Shown here: piece after piece, positions 25,546 through 34,444 of the stretch
How positions within the stretch are numbered: the stretch's first letter is position 1
Layout: each line of letters opens with the position of its first letter
Assembly: GCF_015350995.1 (NCBI RefSeq)
Contig: NZ_JADKRW010000001.1
Span: forward strand, 186,001-250,000
Reading direction: 5' to 3'
Source: Curtobacterium sp. VKM Ac-1393
Lineage (GTDB): Bacteria; Actinomycetota; Actinomycetes; Actinomycetales; Microbacteriaceae
DNA length: 64,000 nt
The notes under the pieces: model-generated
What the model saw: only the letters and a program-made list of their open reading frames with translations
What the model was told of the DNA's origin: nothing
The model's database searches: none
Position numbers and translations under genes: made by a program

Positions 25546-25585
25546 AACGACATCCTCGACGTCGCACGACGTCGGGGATGTCGTT
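25546..25585. terminator. Perfect 40-bp hairpin after the aldo/keto reductase gene
   Basis: Arms of 19 bases beginning AACGACATCC and ending GGATGTCGTT, with CGACGTCG palindromes inside and a CA loop, followed by TGTTG. A second weaker dyad (GTTGC...GCAAC) lies at about 25586-25618. Likely a factor-independent terminator, perhaps bidirectional, between convergent genes. Confidence 0.65.
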
Positions 25586-25664
25586 TGTTGCGCGCGCGGG
25601 CATCACCGGCGTGCAACGAGCGACAAGGTCGATGTCGCACGACGTCGACGGCGTCGTTCCACGT

Positions 25665-25712
25665 CGCCCGCCCGCACCAGACCGCCCGCCCGCACCAGAC
25701 CGCCCGCACCAG
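25665..25712. repeat. Short tandem repeat CGCCCGCACCAGAC
   Basis: Two full copies and one partial copy of an ~18-base unit containing CCCGCACCAGACCG lie between the hairpin and the stop of the septum-formation-type gene. The 25508-25742 gap holds no gene, only this repeat and the hairpins. Confidence 0.7.
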
Positions 25713-25742
25713 CCCGACCGCCCGCGACCCCGCCAGCAGCCC

Positions 25743-28100
25743 CTACGCCCCCGGCGCCAACGACCCCGTCAGCTCCTGCCCCGACGACCGCGTCACGAAG
25801 CACGAGATGAACCGGTCGCCCTGGTCCCAGGTCGCCTGGTCCGGCGCGTACGACCCCTGCACCTGCACGTCCCCGACAGCCGCGGCCGCCGAGGCGTTCA
25901 GTGCCGCGTCCGACTGGCACTGGTCGGCGGCCTGCGTCGCGAGGGCCTCGGCCCCCGGGTAGGCGTCCCCGTCGACGGCGATCCGCGCGGTGAGCTGCCC
26001 GATGTGCGGCGTCGCGCAGTCGACGACCGTGAAGCTCTGCGCCCACGCGTTCGTGAACGGCGACAGGCACTCCCCGCCGGCCAGGTCGGTCCAGGCGTGC
26101 TCCCCCGGCAGGGCGGGCGTGGTGGCGAACTGGAGCGTGGCGGCCGGGGCGGCGGCTTCGTCCGACTGCGCGGTCGAGGGCGCTGCCGTCGGCGTGGCAG
26201 CCGGAGAGGACGCCGCCGCCGGGGACTTCGTCGGTGCGATCGTCTGGTCGGAGATGTCGTTGCCCCGGATCCACTGGGTCAGGAAGAAGACCGCGGCGAT
26301 GAGCACGAGGATGAGCACGATCGAGCCGCCGATGAGCAGCTGCTTGCCGCGCGTGCCCTCGCTCCGGAGCCGAGCGGCACCCTGGTTGATGAAGTTGTCC
26401 CGCTCGCCGGTCGACGCGGCGGCGGGCGTGGACGACGGAACAGCGGCAGCAGACGGCACGGCAGCCGCCGGCATCATCCGCGTCCCGGTGTCCTCGGGGT
26501 CGTAACCCGTGCCACCGAGCTGCCCGACGGCCTCGGTGCCGAACAGGTCCTTGATGGCGCTCGTGTCGCTGGTCTCGCGGCCGTCCCACTCGGACTGGTC
26601 CAGATCGTCCGGGGCAACGGGCGGCAGGGACGCGGGCTGCGTACCCGTGTCGTCGCCGCGCAGTCCGAGCACGGCGTCCAGGTCCTGGCCCACCGCGGGC
26701 GGCAGGTGCGCCGGGTAGGCCGGAGAAGCAGCGGGTTCGACGAGGGGCGGCGCAGCGGTCGGCGGCACGGTCGCGTCGGGCTCGGACCACCACGGCGTCC
26801 CGGCGACCGGCAGTGCGGTGGTCGCGGCGTCCTCCGGGAGGCCCGTCCCCGACTCCGCCCCGTCGGCCTCGGCGCGCGCCCCGCGCACGTCCATTGCCTC
26901 GGTCGGCGCCGCAGGAGCAGCGGCCGGATCAGGAACAGGAGCAGGCGCCGAAGCAGGAGCAGGAGCAGGAGCAGCGGCGGGCGCGACCGCAGCAGTGGTC
27001 GGGGCGACGGCAGCGGGCGGGGCGACGGCCGGCGGGACGGCAGCCGGCACCGCGGGCGGCACCGGGAACGTCCGCAGCGCCTGCGGCACACCGTCGGCCG
27101 GGGTGTCGACCTCGCCGGAGACGACCTCGTCCTCGGCGTCGGACTCGTCCGCCAGCGACCACGAGCCGCTGCCACCGAACGCCGTGGTGTCGAACGAGTC
27201 GCTCGTGAGCGTCGTCGGGACCTCGCCGGTCTCGTCGTCACGGATGGCCCAGTCGAACGGCCGGTCCGGTCCGGCGCCCTGCGTGGCCACGGGACCCGTG
27301 CCGGCGATCCGGAGCAGGTCGGTGAAGCTCGGCGGCTCCTCGGTCGGCGGCAGCACGTTCTCGACGCCGAGCGGCTGGTGCGCGACGGGACCGGCGGGCG
27401 GCACCTGCGTGCCGGCGACGAGGCCCGCCCCGGAGCCGGTCGCGCGACCGAGCCAGTCGACGTCGGCACGGCCCTCGCCGAACGGGTCGGTGCGGCGACG
27501 CTCGTCCTCGATGGCCTTCGACGCCGCGGCGCGCTCGTCGCGGTGGGTCTGCGCGGTGGGCAGCACGATCGACGAGGGGTGCGGCGCTGTGGGGTTCGGC
27601 GGCACGACAGCGGCAGGCGGGATGCGGTCGTGCAGGGTGGAGCGCTCGTGCTCGGCGGCGGCGTCGGGGCTCTCGGACGGAGCCGACAGCTGCTCGGGCA
27701 TCGAGATGGCCTGCGTCGCGCCGTCGTCCAGCGCCGGAACAACCGGAGCAGCCGGAGCCGCCGGAGCAGCCGGTGCAGCCGGTGCGACAGGTGCTGCAGA
27801 CGGAACAGGTGCAGCCGGCTCGGGCTCGGGGGCCGACGCCTCGAACGGCTCGGGCAACGGTGCGCCCGTCTCGCGCGCGGTGCGCTCGGCCTCGCGGCGT
27901 TCGCGTCGCGACGGCCAGTCCTCCTCGCCCCGCGGGGCGCCGAAGATGTCCGCGGCACTGCGGAGCCCGTGGAACGGAGCGTCCGTGTCGGACGCGCGCT
28001 GGGCCTCCCGGCCGTCCACCCCGTCGGATCCGTCAGCCGCGTCTGCCAGGCCGGCGGTCTCGTCGGGGTCGCGCGCGTCCTCCGGACGCTCCCCGGTCAC
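25743..28100 (-). CDS. Septum-formation-family membrane protein with long disordered N-terminus
   Basis: 785 residues from GTG 28100, overlapping pyrE by 4 bp. The first ~580 residues are low-complexity, Ala/Pro/Asp/Glu rich, with PA-repeats encoded by GGAGCA-type triplets. One transmembrane helix follows (LLIGGSIVLILVLIAAVFFLTQ, near residue 590), then an extracytoplasmic domain with four cysteines: GGECLSPF, TVVDCATPHIGQL, ADQCQSDAAL and RFISCFVTR. This C-terminal domain matches the septum-formation domain of actinobacteria, implicated in cell division or morphology. The long cytoplasmic tail suggests protein-protein contacts. Coupling to pyrE is probably just transcriptional. Confidence 0.8.
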   Translation of the reverse strand: MTGERPEDARDPDETAGLADAADGSDGVDGREAQRASDTDAPFHGLRSAADIFGAPRGEEDWPSRRERREAERTARETGAPLPEPFEASAPEPEPAAPVPSAAPVAPAAPAAPAAPAAPVVPALDDGATQAISMPEQLSAPSESPDAAAEHERSTLHDRIPPAAVVPPNPTAPHPSSIVLPTAQTHRDERAAASKAIEDERRRTDPFGEGRADVDWLGRATGSGAGLVAGTQVPPAGPVAHQPLGVENVLPPTEEPPSFTDLLRIAGTGPVATQGAGPDRPFDWAIRDDETGEVPTTLTSDSFDTTAFGGSGSWSLADESDAEDEVVSGEVDTPADGVPQALRTFPVPPAVPAAVPPAVAPPAAVAPTTAAVAPAAAPAPAPASAPAPVPDPAAAPAAPTEAMDVRGARAEADGAESGTGLPEDAATTALPVAGTPWWSEPDATVPPTAAPPLVEPAASPAYPAHLPPAVGQDLDAVLGLRGDDTGTQPASLPPVAPDDLDQSEWDGRETSDTSAIKDLFGTEAVGQLGGTGYDPEDTGTRMMPAAAVPSAAAVPSSTPAAASTGERDNFINQGAARLRSEGTRGKQLLIGGSIVLILVLIAAVFFLTQWIRGNDISDQTIAPTKSPAAASSPAATPTAAPSTAQSDEAAAPAATLQFATTPALPGEHAWTDLAGGECLSPFTNAWAQSFTVVDCATPHIGQLTARIAVDGDAYPGAEALATQAADQCQSDAALNASAAAAVGDVQVQGSYAPDQATWDQGDRFISCFVTRSSGQELTGSLAPGA

Positions 28101-28648
28101 GCGGTCAGCCCCAGATCCGCCAACCCGATGGCCGCGAAGTAGGGGTACCCGGCGGCCTCGATGGTCTCCTTGGCGCCGGTGTCGCGGTCGACGACGACCG
28201 CGACGGCGGCGATGATCGCGCCTTCGCGTTCGAGCGCCTCGGCCGCCTTGAGCGGCGATCCGCCCGTCGTGGAGGTGTCCTCGAGCACGACGACGCGCTT
28301 GCCCTTGAGGTCCGGCCCCTCGACCTGCTTGCCACGGCCGTGGTCCTTCGGCTCCTTGCGGACGACGAACGCGTCGTAGGTCAGGCCCTGGGCGGCGGCC
28401 TGGTGCAGGACGGCACTCGCGATCGGGTCGGCACCCATGGTGAGGCCGCCGACGGCCGAGACGTCCGGCACCTGCTGCACGAGCTCGGTCATGACCTGAC
28501 CGATCAGCGGGGCCACGCGGTGGTCCAGGCTGACCTTCCGCAGGTCGATGTAGTACGTCGCCTTCTTGCCGCTGGTCAGGGTGAAGTCGCCGTGGAACAC
28601 CGCTTCGGAGGCGATGTACTGGATCAACTGTTCGCGCGCGTCGGTCAC
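28097..28648 (-). CDS. pyrE: Orotate phosphoribosyltransferase
   Basis: 183 residues from GTG 28648; TACCCT at 28657-28662 (minus strand) and no Shine-Dalgarno suggest a leaderless mRNA. Motifs: FTLTSGKKATYYIDLRKVSLD (substrate loop), FVVRKEPKDHGRGKQVEG (flexible catalytic loop) and the PRPP-binding VVVLEDTSTTGGSPLKAAEAL. It converts orotate and PRPP to OMP in pyrimidine synthesis. Other pyr genes are not in the window. The septum-type gene is cotranscribed downstream. Confidence 0.96.
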   Translation of the reverse strand: MTDAREQLIQYIASEAVFHGDFTLTSGKKATYYIDLRKVSLDHRVAPLIGQVMTELVQQVPDVSAVGGLTMGADPIASAVLHQAAAQGLTYDAFVVRKEPKDHGRGKQVEGPDLKGKRVVVLEDTSTTGGSPLKAAEALEREGAIIAAVAVVVDRDTGAKETIEAAGYPYFAAIGLADLGLTA

Positions 28649-28733
28649 AGCGCACAAGGGTAGCCGGTCGGACTCACAGCGCGCTCCCCCGTGCTGTGGG
28701 GTCGTGCAGAGCAGCGCTCGGTACGCTCCGGGC

Positions 28734-30401
28734 ATGCCCCGAGCACCGCGTCGCACCGCCGTGGCGCCGACTCCGTCCGGCGGCCGCCGGACCGCCGTCG
28801 TGGCCGGGGCGATCGGATGGGAGGCCCTGGGCGCGCTGGTCGCGCTGGCCCTGTCCGTCATCGCCCTCCGCCACGTCGTCGCCACCGAGCGGGTCGCCTT
28901 GCTCTGGTACGACGGCGACTCGGTGCTGCTGCCCCTGGTCCAGCGGTCCCTGCAGCTCGGGCAGCCGTTCGAGTGGGCGATGTCCCCGGCGCTGTTCTTC
29001 TTCCCCGAGCTGCCGGTCTACCTGCTCTGCGCACTCGTCACGGGGACCCCGCAGCAGGCCCTGGCACTGAACGGCGTGCTGGTCCTGCTGGCCGTGTACG
29101 CGCTGGTGCGGGCGGCCGCGAACGAGCTCATGCCCTCGGCCGGACGCGCGGCCCGCATCACGGTGTCGGCGACGGCCGTGGCGTTCGTGACCCTGCTGGT
29201 GCTGACGGAGTCGTCGGGCACCGCGACGTCGCTCGAGCTGGCGTCCCTGCTCCTCACCACGACCTACTACTACGGCGTCGTGCTGGCGATGCTCGGCACC
29301 GCGGTCCTGGTGCTCCGTGCCGTGCGGCTGGGGCGCGCGTCGGTCGTGGTGCTCGTGGTGCTCGGCCTCGTCGCGGTCTGCACGACGGCGTCGAACCCGC
29401 TGTACGTGCCGTGGTCCGCCGCACCCGTGGTCGTCACGCTCGTGCTGCTCGCGGCGGTCCGCCGGGTGCCGTGGCGGCCCGCGCTGCTGCTCTCCGGCAC
29501 CGTCACGGCCGGATCGCTGGTCGGGTACCTCGTGCGGATCCCACTGCGGCCGTTCGTGTCGCTCGACCCCTCCACCTACGTGCAGCCGTCACGCGCTGCC
29601 GAGACGCTGCGGTTCTTCGCCGCCCTCACCGACGAGCGCGCCGGGACGGCCGCCGGCGACGCCGGGCTGCTCCTGATGTTCGTCGGGGTGCTCGTCACCG
29701 TCGGCGGCACGGTCTGGGCCTGGCGGGTCCGGACCGCGCGCACCGTGCTCGTCGCGACCGCGTTGCCCCTGGTGACCGTGGTCGCGGCGTCGATCGGTGT
29801 GATCGTCGTCGGGTCGGAGACCCCGCGGTACCTCGAGCCGGTCGTGACCGCCCCGCTCCTGGCCCTCGTCGCGGTGGCCGAGCTCACCCGGACCGCGGTC
29901 CGTCGCACCCGTGTCCACCGGCCGTTCCGCGGGGCCCGGGCCACCGTCGCGATCGCTGCCGTCGCCGTGCTCGCCGCCGGCGTCGCCACCGCCCCGAGCA
30001 CCACGCACGCCGTCGCGGGCGCCCGCTACACGCCGGCGTCGTGCCTGGACCGGTGGGCGGACGGCCGTGCGGTCACCGGCGTCGGGCAGTTCTGGACCGT
30101 GCGGCCGCTCGCCACCTACTCCGCGACGAACGTGCAGCTGCTGCAGGTCCGCGACACCTTCGACACGTACCCGTGGTTGGTCGACCTCGGGGCCTACCGC
30201 GACGCGGACCCGACCTTCGTGGTGGTCGGCTCGCACGACCTGTGGACCACCGCCGTCGAGGACTCCCTCGGCGCCCCGGCCACGATCACGCACTGCACGG
30301 GCTTCGACGTGTACGACTACGCGGGGACCTCCGGCGCGGACGTCCTCCGGCGCGACGTCGTCGGCAGCGCCGACGATATCCGCCGGGAGCGCGGCTTCTA
30401 G
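28734..30401 (+). CDS. Polytopic membrane protein, possibly GT-C-like
   Basis: 555 residues from ATG 28734; TACGCT at 28722-28727 lies 6 nt before it (leaderless). About ten hydrophobic helices are followed by a ~120-residue C-terminal soluble domain (CLDRWADGRAVTGVGQFWTVRPL and VVVGSHDLW). After the first helix an acidic loop YDGDSVLLPLVQRSLQLGQPFEW resembles the extracytoplasmic Asp motif of GT-C glycosyltransferases and similar actinobacterial membrane proteins. I do not recognise a specific family. It is divergent from pyrE with about 85 bp between starts. Confidence 0.8.
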   Translation: MPRAPRRTAVAPTPSGGRRTAVVAGAIGWEALGALVALALSVIALRHVVATERVALLWYDGDSVLLPLVQRSLQLGQPFEWAMSPALFFFPELPVYLLCALVTGTPQQALALNGVLVLLAVYALVRAAANELMPSAGRAARITVSATAVAFVTLLVLTESSGTATSLELASLLLTTTYYYGVVLAMLGTAVLVLRAVRLGRASVVVLVVLGLVAVCTTASNPLYVPWSAAPVVVTLVLLAAVRRVPWRPALLLSGTVTAGSLVGYLVRIPLRPFVSLDPSTYVQPSRAAETLRFFAALTDERAGTAAGDAGLLLMFVGVLVTVGGTVWAWRVRTARTVLVATALPLVTVVAASIGVIVVGSETPRYLEPVVTAPLLALVAVAELTRTAVRRTRVHRPFRGARATVAIAAVAVLAAGVATAPSTTHAVAGARYTPASCLDRWADGRAVTGVGQFWTVRPLATYSATNVQLLQVRDTFDTYPWLVDLGAYRDADPTFVVVGSHDLWTTAVEDSLGAPATITHCTGFDVYDYAGTSGADVLRRDVVGSADDIRRERGF

Positions 30402-30465
30402 GAGTTGTCCACAGCGGCGCGTCGGCGCCCGATCTTCTCTGTACGGATGTATAGGCTCGTGGTCG

Positions 30466-31809
30466 ATGTCTCGCCCCAGCAGCCACCGCGCCCCTCGTGC
30501 CTCCGTGCGCCTCCGCCTCGCCGTCACCGGACTGGCGCTCGCTGGCCTCGTCGGCACGGTGGTCGTCGATGCACCCACCGCCCAGGCGGTGACCTACCCC
30601 ACGTGGGACGAGGTCAAGAACGCCCGCGGCAAGGAATCCGCCAAGCAGGGGCAGATCACCGAGATCAAGGGCATCATCAGCGACCTCGACGCCAAGGTCG
30701 AAGCGGCACAGGCGAAGGCGCAGAAGCTCGGCCAGGTCTTCTTCACCGCCCAGTCCAAGGCGCAGCGAGCAGCGGAGAAGGAACAGCAGCTCCGGGCCGA
30801 CGCCGACGAGCACGCCAAGGTCGCCGACCAGAGCGCCGCCCAGGCCGGTCAGTTCGCCGCGCAGATGGCCCGCTCCGGCGGGGCCGACGTCACCACGTCG
30901 GTGCTCACCAAGGGCGACGACGCGCGCGACCTGCTCTACGACCTCGGTGCGCTGAGCAAGCTGTCCGAACAGGCCGAGAACGTCCAGGCAGCCGCCAGCG
31001 TCGACGCCGGTGTGGCCCGCTCGCTCGAAGCCCAGGCCGACCGCGCCGCCGAGAAGCTCGAGGGTCTCGCCGCCGAAGCCCAGGACCGCATGCAGGAAGC
31101 CCAGGCGGCGTCCGACGCCGTGCAGACCGCCTACGACGAACAGCAGTCGAACAAGGCCCGACTCGACGCACAGCTCGCGACCCTGGTCTCCGGTCGTGTC
31201 CGCACCGAGGCCGAGTTCGCCAAGGGTGAGCGCGTCCGCAAGGCAGCCGAGGCGAAGGCCGCACGCGAAGCCGCTGCACGCGCCGCCGCAGCAGCACGTG
31301 CGGCCGCAGCGGCGAACTCCGGCGGCACGTCTGCGGGCGGCGGCTCCACCGGCAGCAGCGGTTCGGCTGGCGGCGGGGGCTCCGTCGGGTCCGGCACCGG
31401 CACCGGGTGGGTCCGTCCGGCCAGCGGCTACGTCATCAGTCCCTACGGCTACCGCGTGCACCCGATCACCGGGAACGTCACCATGCACGACGGCACCGAC
31501 CTGGCCAGCGGCTGCTCGACGCCGATCGTCGCGGCATCCGCCGGCACCGTCGAGTACGTCGGCTGGTTCGGCGGGTACGGCAACTACGTCCGCATCAACC
31601 ACGGTGGTGGCGTCCAGACCGCCTACGGCCACATCGTGAACGGCGGCTTCCGGGTCAGCCCGGGGCAGCAGGTCTCTGCGGGGCAGCTGATCGCCCTCGT
31701 CGGCTCGACCGGTGCCTCCACCGGGTGCCACAGCCACGTCGAGGTGCACATCAACGGCGCCACGACCGATCCGGTGCCGTTCATGTCCGCGCGGGGCGTC
31801 GCCTTCTAG
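30466..31809 (+). CDS. Secreted M23-family peptidoglycan endopeptidase with coiled coil
   Basis: 447 residues from ATG 30466; TAGGCT at 30452-30457 with 8 nt to the start suggests a leaderless mRNA. A signal peptide ends around APTAQAVTYP. Residues ~45-280 are a long coiled coil (KQGQITEIKGIISDLDAKVEAAQ and on), then an Ala- and Gly/Ser-rich linker. The C-terminal LytM domain has MHDGTDLASG and CHSHVEVHING, giving the HxxxD and HxH zinc ligands. This resembles NlpD/EnvC/RipA-type wall hydrolases or activators needed for daughter-cell separation. The zinc ligands look complete, so activity is expected. Confidence 0.92.
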   Translation: MSRPSSHRAPRASVRLRLAVTGLALAGLVGTVVVDAPTAQAVTYPTWDEVKNARGKESAKQGQITEIKGIISDLDAKVEAAQAKAQKLGQVFFTAQSKAQRAAEKEQQLRADADEHAKVADQSAAQAGQFAAQMARSGGADVTTSVLTKGDDARDLLYDLGALSKLSEQAENVQAAASVDAGVARSLEAQADRAAEKLEGLAAEAQDRMQEAQAASDAVQTAYDEQQSNKARLDAQLATLVSGRVRTEAEFAKGERVRKAAEAKAAREAAARAAAAARAAAAANSGGTSAGGGSTGSSGSAGGGGSVGSGTGTGWVRPASGYVISPYGYRVHPITGNVTMHDGTDLASGCSTPIVAASAGTVEYVGWFGGYGNYVRINHGGGVQTAYGHIVNGGFRVSPGQQVSAGQLIALVGSTGASTGCHSHVEVHINGATTDPVPFMSARGVAF

Positions 31810-31828
31810 TCCCCGCTCGACCACCAGG

Positions 31829-31860
31829 CCGCCGTCCGCTCCACGTGGGCGGCGGTTTGC
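31829..31860 (+). terminator. Hairpin terminator after the M23 peptidase gene
   Basis: CCGCCG (31829-31834) pairs with CGGCGG (31850-31855), with further T-G and C-G pairs toward the loop, followed by TTTGCTGTTT. It lies 20 bp past the stop and separates this gene from the hydrolase/lipoprotein locus. Confidence 0.65.
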
Positions 31861-31884
31861 TGTTTCCACACTCTCGTTCACAAT

Positions 31885-31913
31885 TTCACACTGCACCGCT
31901 GAAATGCTACGTT
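31885..31913 (+). promoter_or_regulatory. Promoter of the hydrolase-lipoprotein operon
   Basis: -35 TTCACA (31885-31890), 17-bp spacer, -10 TACGTT (31908-31913), in an AT-richer patch (31860-31920). The start point would be near 31920, giving a ~27-nt leader with GGGGGA just before the ATG at 31947. This shows the locus has its own promoter. Confidence 0.6.
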
Positions 31914-31946
31914 TTCCCCATCGGCCAGTTCGGATGGTGGGGGACG

Positions 31947-33764
31947 ATGGGGATCGAGTTCGACGACGCAGCGGCGTCCCGGTTGGTCGACTGCGCGGTC
32001 GAGGTCGCGCTGACGCTGCGATCCAGCGCCGGACCACGTCGGAGCAACGCCGAGGCCGCACTGCTCGACTTCGACGGTGCGTACGCGCGCCTGTTCGAGG
32101 CGGCTCGTGCCACGGAGTCGACCGACCGCGTCCGGCTCGCGAAGGGGCTCGAAGCGCTGGTCGACCAGCTGCGGATCGCCCAGCGGCAGGCGGGCGAGGA
32201 ACGGCAGCGTCTGGCCGACCTGGCAGCGTGGCGGCAGCGCGAGGCCGACCGTGAGCTCGTGCGCACCGCCGGGGGCGTGCCGATGCAGCCCGTGCTCGAC
32301 TGGACCAGTGCGGTCTTCGACCCGAAGCCGTCCAGCACACCGAAGCGGCCTTCCCCGGTGTCCGCCACCTTCAGCGCCCAGACCCGCCAGCGCACCGGCG
32401 GCGGTCGCTCCGGCGGACGCAGCAGTGCTGATCCGACCAGACTGCGGCAGTTCAGCGCGACGGCCCGAGCACAGGACGCCTCGACCGGACAGGACCTGGT
32501 CCGGGTGCGCAACGCCTGGACCGCGTTCACGAGCCGCTGCAGCTGGGTCCCCGTCGACGGTGCCACGCTGCCGGGCGGGTTCGGCGACTACCTCGCCGAG
32601 AACGCCGAGGACACCTCGTGGATCGACCGGATCGCGGACGCCTTCAGTGCAGCCGGCGGTGGTTCCCTGGCGATCGCTACTCTCGACATCGCTGTCGCCT
32701 CTACGTTCTCACCCGGGCTCCAACGGTTGCTCGATCCGTCTCTGACTCCGGCAGAAGTCGCGGCGGCATGGGCCGCACTCGAGCTCTCCGACGCCGACGT
32801 ACGAGCGCTGCCGCTGACGACACAACTGCAGATCGCCAACCTCGACGGCATCCCCGCTGCGCAGCGCGACATCGCGTCCCGGGCGGTGCTGTCCGCGGCA
32901 GTGCAGGACCCGGAACGGGTGTATCGGCTGATGGGGCTGCCGGACACCTACGGCGCGGTCAGCCGCGACGAGTTCCGGAAACAGGTGATCGCGCTCCGCG
33001 ACGGACTCAACCGTGCCGACCAACTCGCAACCCGCGTGAAAGCTCCGTCGGTGGCCGTCGCGCAGCTCGTCGGGTTCGGCGTTTCGGATGGTGCGCTCGT
33101 CGCCGCCGTTGTGATCGGGGACCTCGACACGGCGACGAACGTGACGGTCAACGTCCCGGGTGCGATGACCGACGTCGGCGGCATGGGTGAGAAGGTGATT
33201 GCGGCGGACGCACTGCTCAAGGCGGCTAGGCAACGCAAGTCCGATGAATCGTTCGCGATCGTTTCGTGGATCGGGTACCGCGCCCCACAGCCGATCGAGG
33301 TCTTCAGTCAGAAGCGCGCGATCAATGGAGGGACAAACCTCGCATCGTTCCTCGACGGTATCCACGACAGCCGCGGCAGCGCACCGCGGTCCGTGACCGT
33401 CCTCGGGCACTCTTACGGTTCAACCACCGCGGCCCAGGCGCTCGCGCAGACCCGCTACCGAGTCGACTCCTTCGTCAGCTACGGATCTGTCGGGTTCACC
33501 GACACTACGACTCCCGAGCACCTCAACGTAGACCAGGTGTACGCGACCCAGGGGGCCGTAGATACAACCGCGAACGGCGGACGGTTCGGACGGACCGATC
33601 CACGCAGCTTTGAGGACGTCGACACCTTCAGCGCTGAAGCATCCCGTGGCGGAAAAGCGGTGACTGGACACGACATGTTCCCGGACAGTGGCGTCGGCTA
33701 CCTGTCACCCGACGCCACGTCGCAACACACCATCGCGAAGATCATCGCGACTGGGAAGCCATGA
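31947..33764 (+). CDS. Alpha/beta hydrolase (DUF1023-type) with helical N-terminal domain; candidate secreted effector
   Basis: 605 residues from ATG 31947, no signal peptide. Residues 1-~105 are an all-helical, Ala/Arg/Glu-rich region (FDDAAASRLVDCAVEVALTLR, then DRVRLAKGLEALVDQLRIAQRQAGEERQRLADLAAW) resembling the WXG100/LXG-type targeting domains of type VII secretion substrates. A Ser/Arg/Pro/Thr-rich linker follows, then a helical middle. The C-terminal hydrolase has VTVLGHSYGSTTAAQAL with nucleophile S489, and later Asp (D539) and His (H575 in VTGHDMF) that could complete a triad. The family includes lipase-like enzymes. Its TGA overlaps the first lipoprotein ATG. The effector role is an inference from architecture and neighbours. 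Confidence 0.8.
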   Translation: MGIEFDDAAASRLVDCAVEVALTLRSSAGPRRSNAEAALLDFDGAYARLFEAARATESTDRVRLAKGLEALVDQLRIAQRQAGEERQRLADLAAWRQREADRELVRTAGGVPMQPVLDWTSAVFDPKPSSTPKRPSPVSATFSAQTRQRTGGGRSGGRSSADPTRLRQFSATARAQDASTGQDLVRVRNAWTAFTSRCSWVPVDGATLPGGFGDYLAENAEDTSWIDRIADAFSAAGGGSLAIATLDIAVASTFSPGLQRLLDPSLTPAEVAAAWAALELSDADVRALPLTTQLQIANLDGIPAAQRDIASRAVLSAAVQDPERVYRLMGLPDTYGAVSRDEFRKQVIALRDGLNRADQLATRVKAPSVAVAQLVGFGVSDGALVAAVVIGDLDTATNVTVNVPGAMTDVGGMGEKVIAADALLKAARQRKSDESFAIVSWIGYRAPQPIEVFSQKRAINGGTNLASFLDGIHDSRGSAPRSVTVLGHSYGSTTAAQALAQTRYRVDSFVSYGSVGFTDTTTPEHLNVDQVYATQGAVDTTANGGRFGRTDPRSFEDVDTFSAEASRGGKAVTGHDMFPDSGVGYLSPDATSQHTIAKIIATGKP

Positions 33765-34441
33765 TGATCATCATGCGACCGATGTTCCGCGCCATCACGG
33801 CAGCTGCGCTGGCCCTCGGGCTGCTGTCAGGATGCGCGGCAGGAGGAGACCAGATGCCCACTGACGCAGCCGGCCTGACCCAGGACGACGTCGCGGAGAT
33901 GTCCCTGCGCCAGGAGTTCGACGCCTACCGCGACCACTACGAACACATGCAACGACTCCTCGAGGATGCGCAGCTCCAGGTCCACGACGGCGAATGGGAG
34001 TGGGGTGCCGGTGACGATCTCCCGATGAACGGTGCAAACGGCGTCGCGCCACTGACCGGTGCGACCTTCCAGAAGAGCTATTACCTCAGCAGCACCCGGC
34101 TCTGGTCCCCACCCGGCGCAATTGACCAGGAACGCGACCTGCAACCGATGATCGACTACTTCACCGAACAAGGCTGGCAGGTCGAACACCGGACCATCAC
34201 GGGCGACCAAGAAGTCTGGGCCACCACCGACGACGGCTGGCAGATCCAGTACACCGCCCAGGAGAACGGCGACAACCCCATCACCGTCTACAGCGAGCCG
34301 TTCTGGACCAACGACTCCAATGCCCTTTCGACCGCTGTCTACGGACGCTCAACCGTCACGTTCCCGGACCGGTCCCGCCCCGGCGAGTACCCGGACTTCC
34401 CCGACTGGGACGACCCCGTCGTCAACAAGCCCAAGATCTGA
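33761..34441 (+). CDS. Tandem lipoprotein 1 (LppA-like), candidate immunity protein
   Basis: 226 residues from ATG 33761, which overlaps the hydrolase stop by 4 bp; an in-frame ATG at 33773 is an alternative. The signal peptide ends in lipobox LLSGC (Cys about residue 25), so the mature protein is lipid-anchored outside the membrane. The mature part is a compact ~195-residue domain: LRQEFDAYRDHYEHMQRLLEDAQ, then MIDYFTEQGWQVEHRTITGD and DDGWQIQYTAQENG, a layout similar to mycobacterial LppA lipoproteins. It is one of three close paralogues. Coupling to the hydrolase suggests a partner or immunity role (inference). Confidence 0.85.
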   Translation: MMIIMRPMFRAITAAALALGLLSGCAAGGDQMPTDAAGLTQDDVAEMSLRQEFDAYRDHYEHMQRLLEDAQLQVHDGEWEWGAGDDLPMNGANGVAPLTGATFQKSYYLSSTRLWSPPGAIDQERDLQPMIDYFTEQGWQVEHRTITGDQEVWATTDDGWQIQYTAQENGDNPITVYSEPFWTNDSNALSTAVYGRSTVTFPDRSRPGEYPDFPDWDDPVVNKPKI

Positions 34442-34444
34442 CCG

